Part shown: positions 63,910-64,000 of the stretch, one piece after another
Layout: each line of letters opens with the position of its first letter
Numbering within the stretch: position 1 is the first letter of the stretch
The notes under the pieces: generated by a model
What the model saw: the letters and a program-made list of their open reading frames with translations, nothing else
What the model was told of the DNA's origin: nothing
Database searches by the model: none
From: Chryseobacterium kimseyorum
GTDB lineage: Bacteria; Bacteroidota; Bacteroidia; Flavobacteriales; Weeksellaceae
Direction: 5' to 3'
Assembly (NCBI RefSeq): GCF_025971945.1
Contig: NZ_JAPDHW010000001.1
Location: forward strand, 62,001-126,000
Length of the DNA: 64,000 nucleotides
Made by a program: the position numbers and the translations under genes

Positions 63910-64000
63910 TTATTTTGGCAGAACAGGCGGAGTGATTCTTTGATTTCTTGTACTTAAAGTATGCAAAAAAGCTTCTAACTGCGTAATCTCCTGACTGCTC
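63910..64000 (-). CDS. C-terminus of a possible cytochrome c peroxidase, cut by the window edge
   Basis: The last 29 codons read SSQEITQLEAFLHTLSTRN then TPPVLPK before TAA at 63910-63912. The pattern LEAFLHTL followed by a proline-rich end is typical of di-heme cytochrome c peroxidases and related c-type cytochromes. The rest lies outside the window, so the call is tentative. The 90 bases between it and the kinase fragment hold nothing. Confidence 0.35.
   Translation of the reverse strand, partial: SSQEITQLEAFLHTLSTRNQRITPPVLPK

Noticed and set aside
1..64000. CRISPR arrays, tRNA or rRNA genes, intact insertion sequences
   Set aside because: No regularly spaced repeats, cloverleaf-like segments, ribosomal RNA stretches or transposase motifs were recognised; a dedicated search could still find a degraded one.

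Overview
The window looks like chromosomal DNA of a flavobacterium close to Chryseobacterium (Bacteroidota). Evidence read from the sequence: low GC, promoters of the TAnnTTTG type (for example 9643-9650, 15116-15123, 42211-42218), weak or absent Shine-Dalgarno sequences, a SusC/SusD pair, a secreted protease with a C-terminal type IX secretion (T9SS) signal, and many AraC regulators, PAS-type histidine kinases and lipoproteins. The genus is inferred. I saw no rRNA, tRNA, CRISPR array or intact insertion sequence.

Layout. 1-2 kb: a PAS histidine kinase that runs off the left edge. 2-9.3 kb: AraC regulator, an amidohydrolase/ankyrin pair, small membrane and secreted proteins, a PPOX-fold protein. 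9.6-14.5 kb: operon of a secreted PIG-L deacetylase, an overlooked 34-residue membrane protein, a sodium:solute symporter and a DUF2911 protein. 14.6-19.2 kb: divergent HxlR regulator/nitroreductase, a DASH cryptochrome, a PAP2 phosphatase. 19.5-24.3 kb: an alcohol dehydrogenase, then a decaying SusC-SusD-metallophosphoesterase locus in which all three genes carry an in-frame stop and susC has lost its 5' part; the segment lies between two copies of the PAP2 gene's 3' end. 24.5-29 kb: M4 protease with T9SS signal, an ECF sigma factor with a membrane partner, and a second sigma factor lacking region 4.

29.1-39.7 kb is a stress-response neighbourhood: RsbQ-like hydrolase overlapping a PAS histidine kinase, a single-domain response regulator, a heme-catalase-fold protein, a lipoprotein esterase, a Tat-exported short-chain dehydrogenase, a manganese catalase and an 898-residue multi-PAS kinase. 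40-53.6 kb mixes three AraC regulators with an FAD monooxygenase, a PfkB sugar kinase, a bacteriophytochrome kinase, a GH3 glycosidase and a second SDR. 53.9-57.7 kb: a DUF3667 protein, then a leftward cluster with a beta-barrel protein and a PCMD lipoprotein.

57.7-64 kb is a leftward run of small lipoproteins and secreted proteins of unknown function, mixed with broken genes: a frameshifted lipoprotein, an isolated C-terminal fragment, and a LytS-type kinase fragment with two frameshifts. The right edge cuts what may be a cytochrome c peroxidase. Overall the window combines environmental sensing (light, oxidants, solvents), nutrient capture, and several loci in visible decay.
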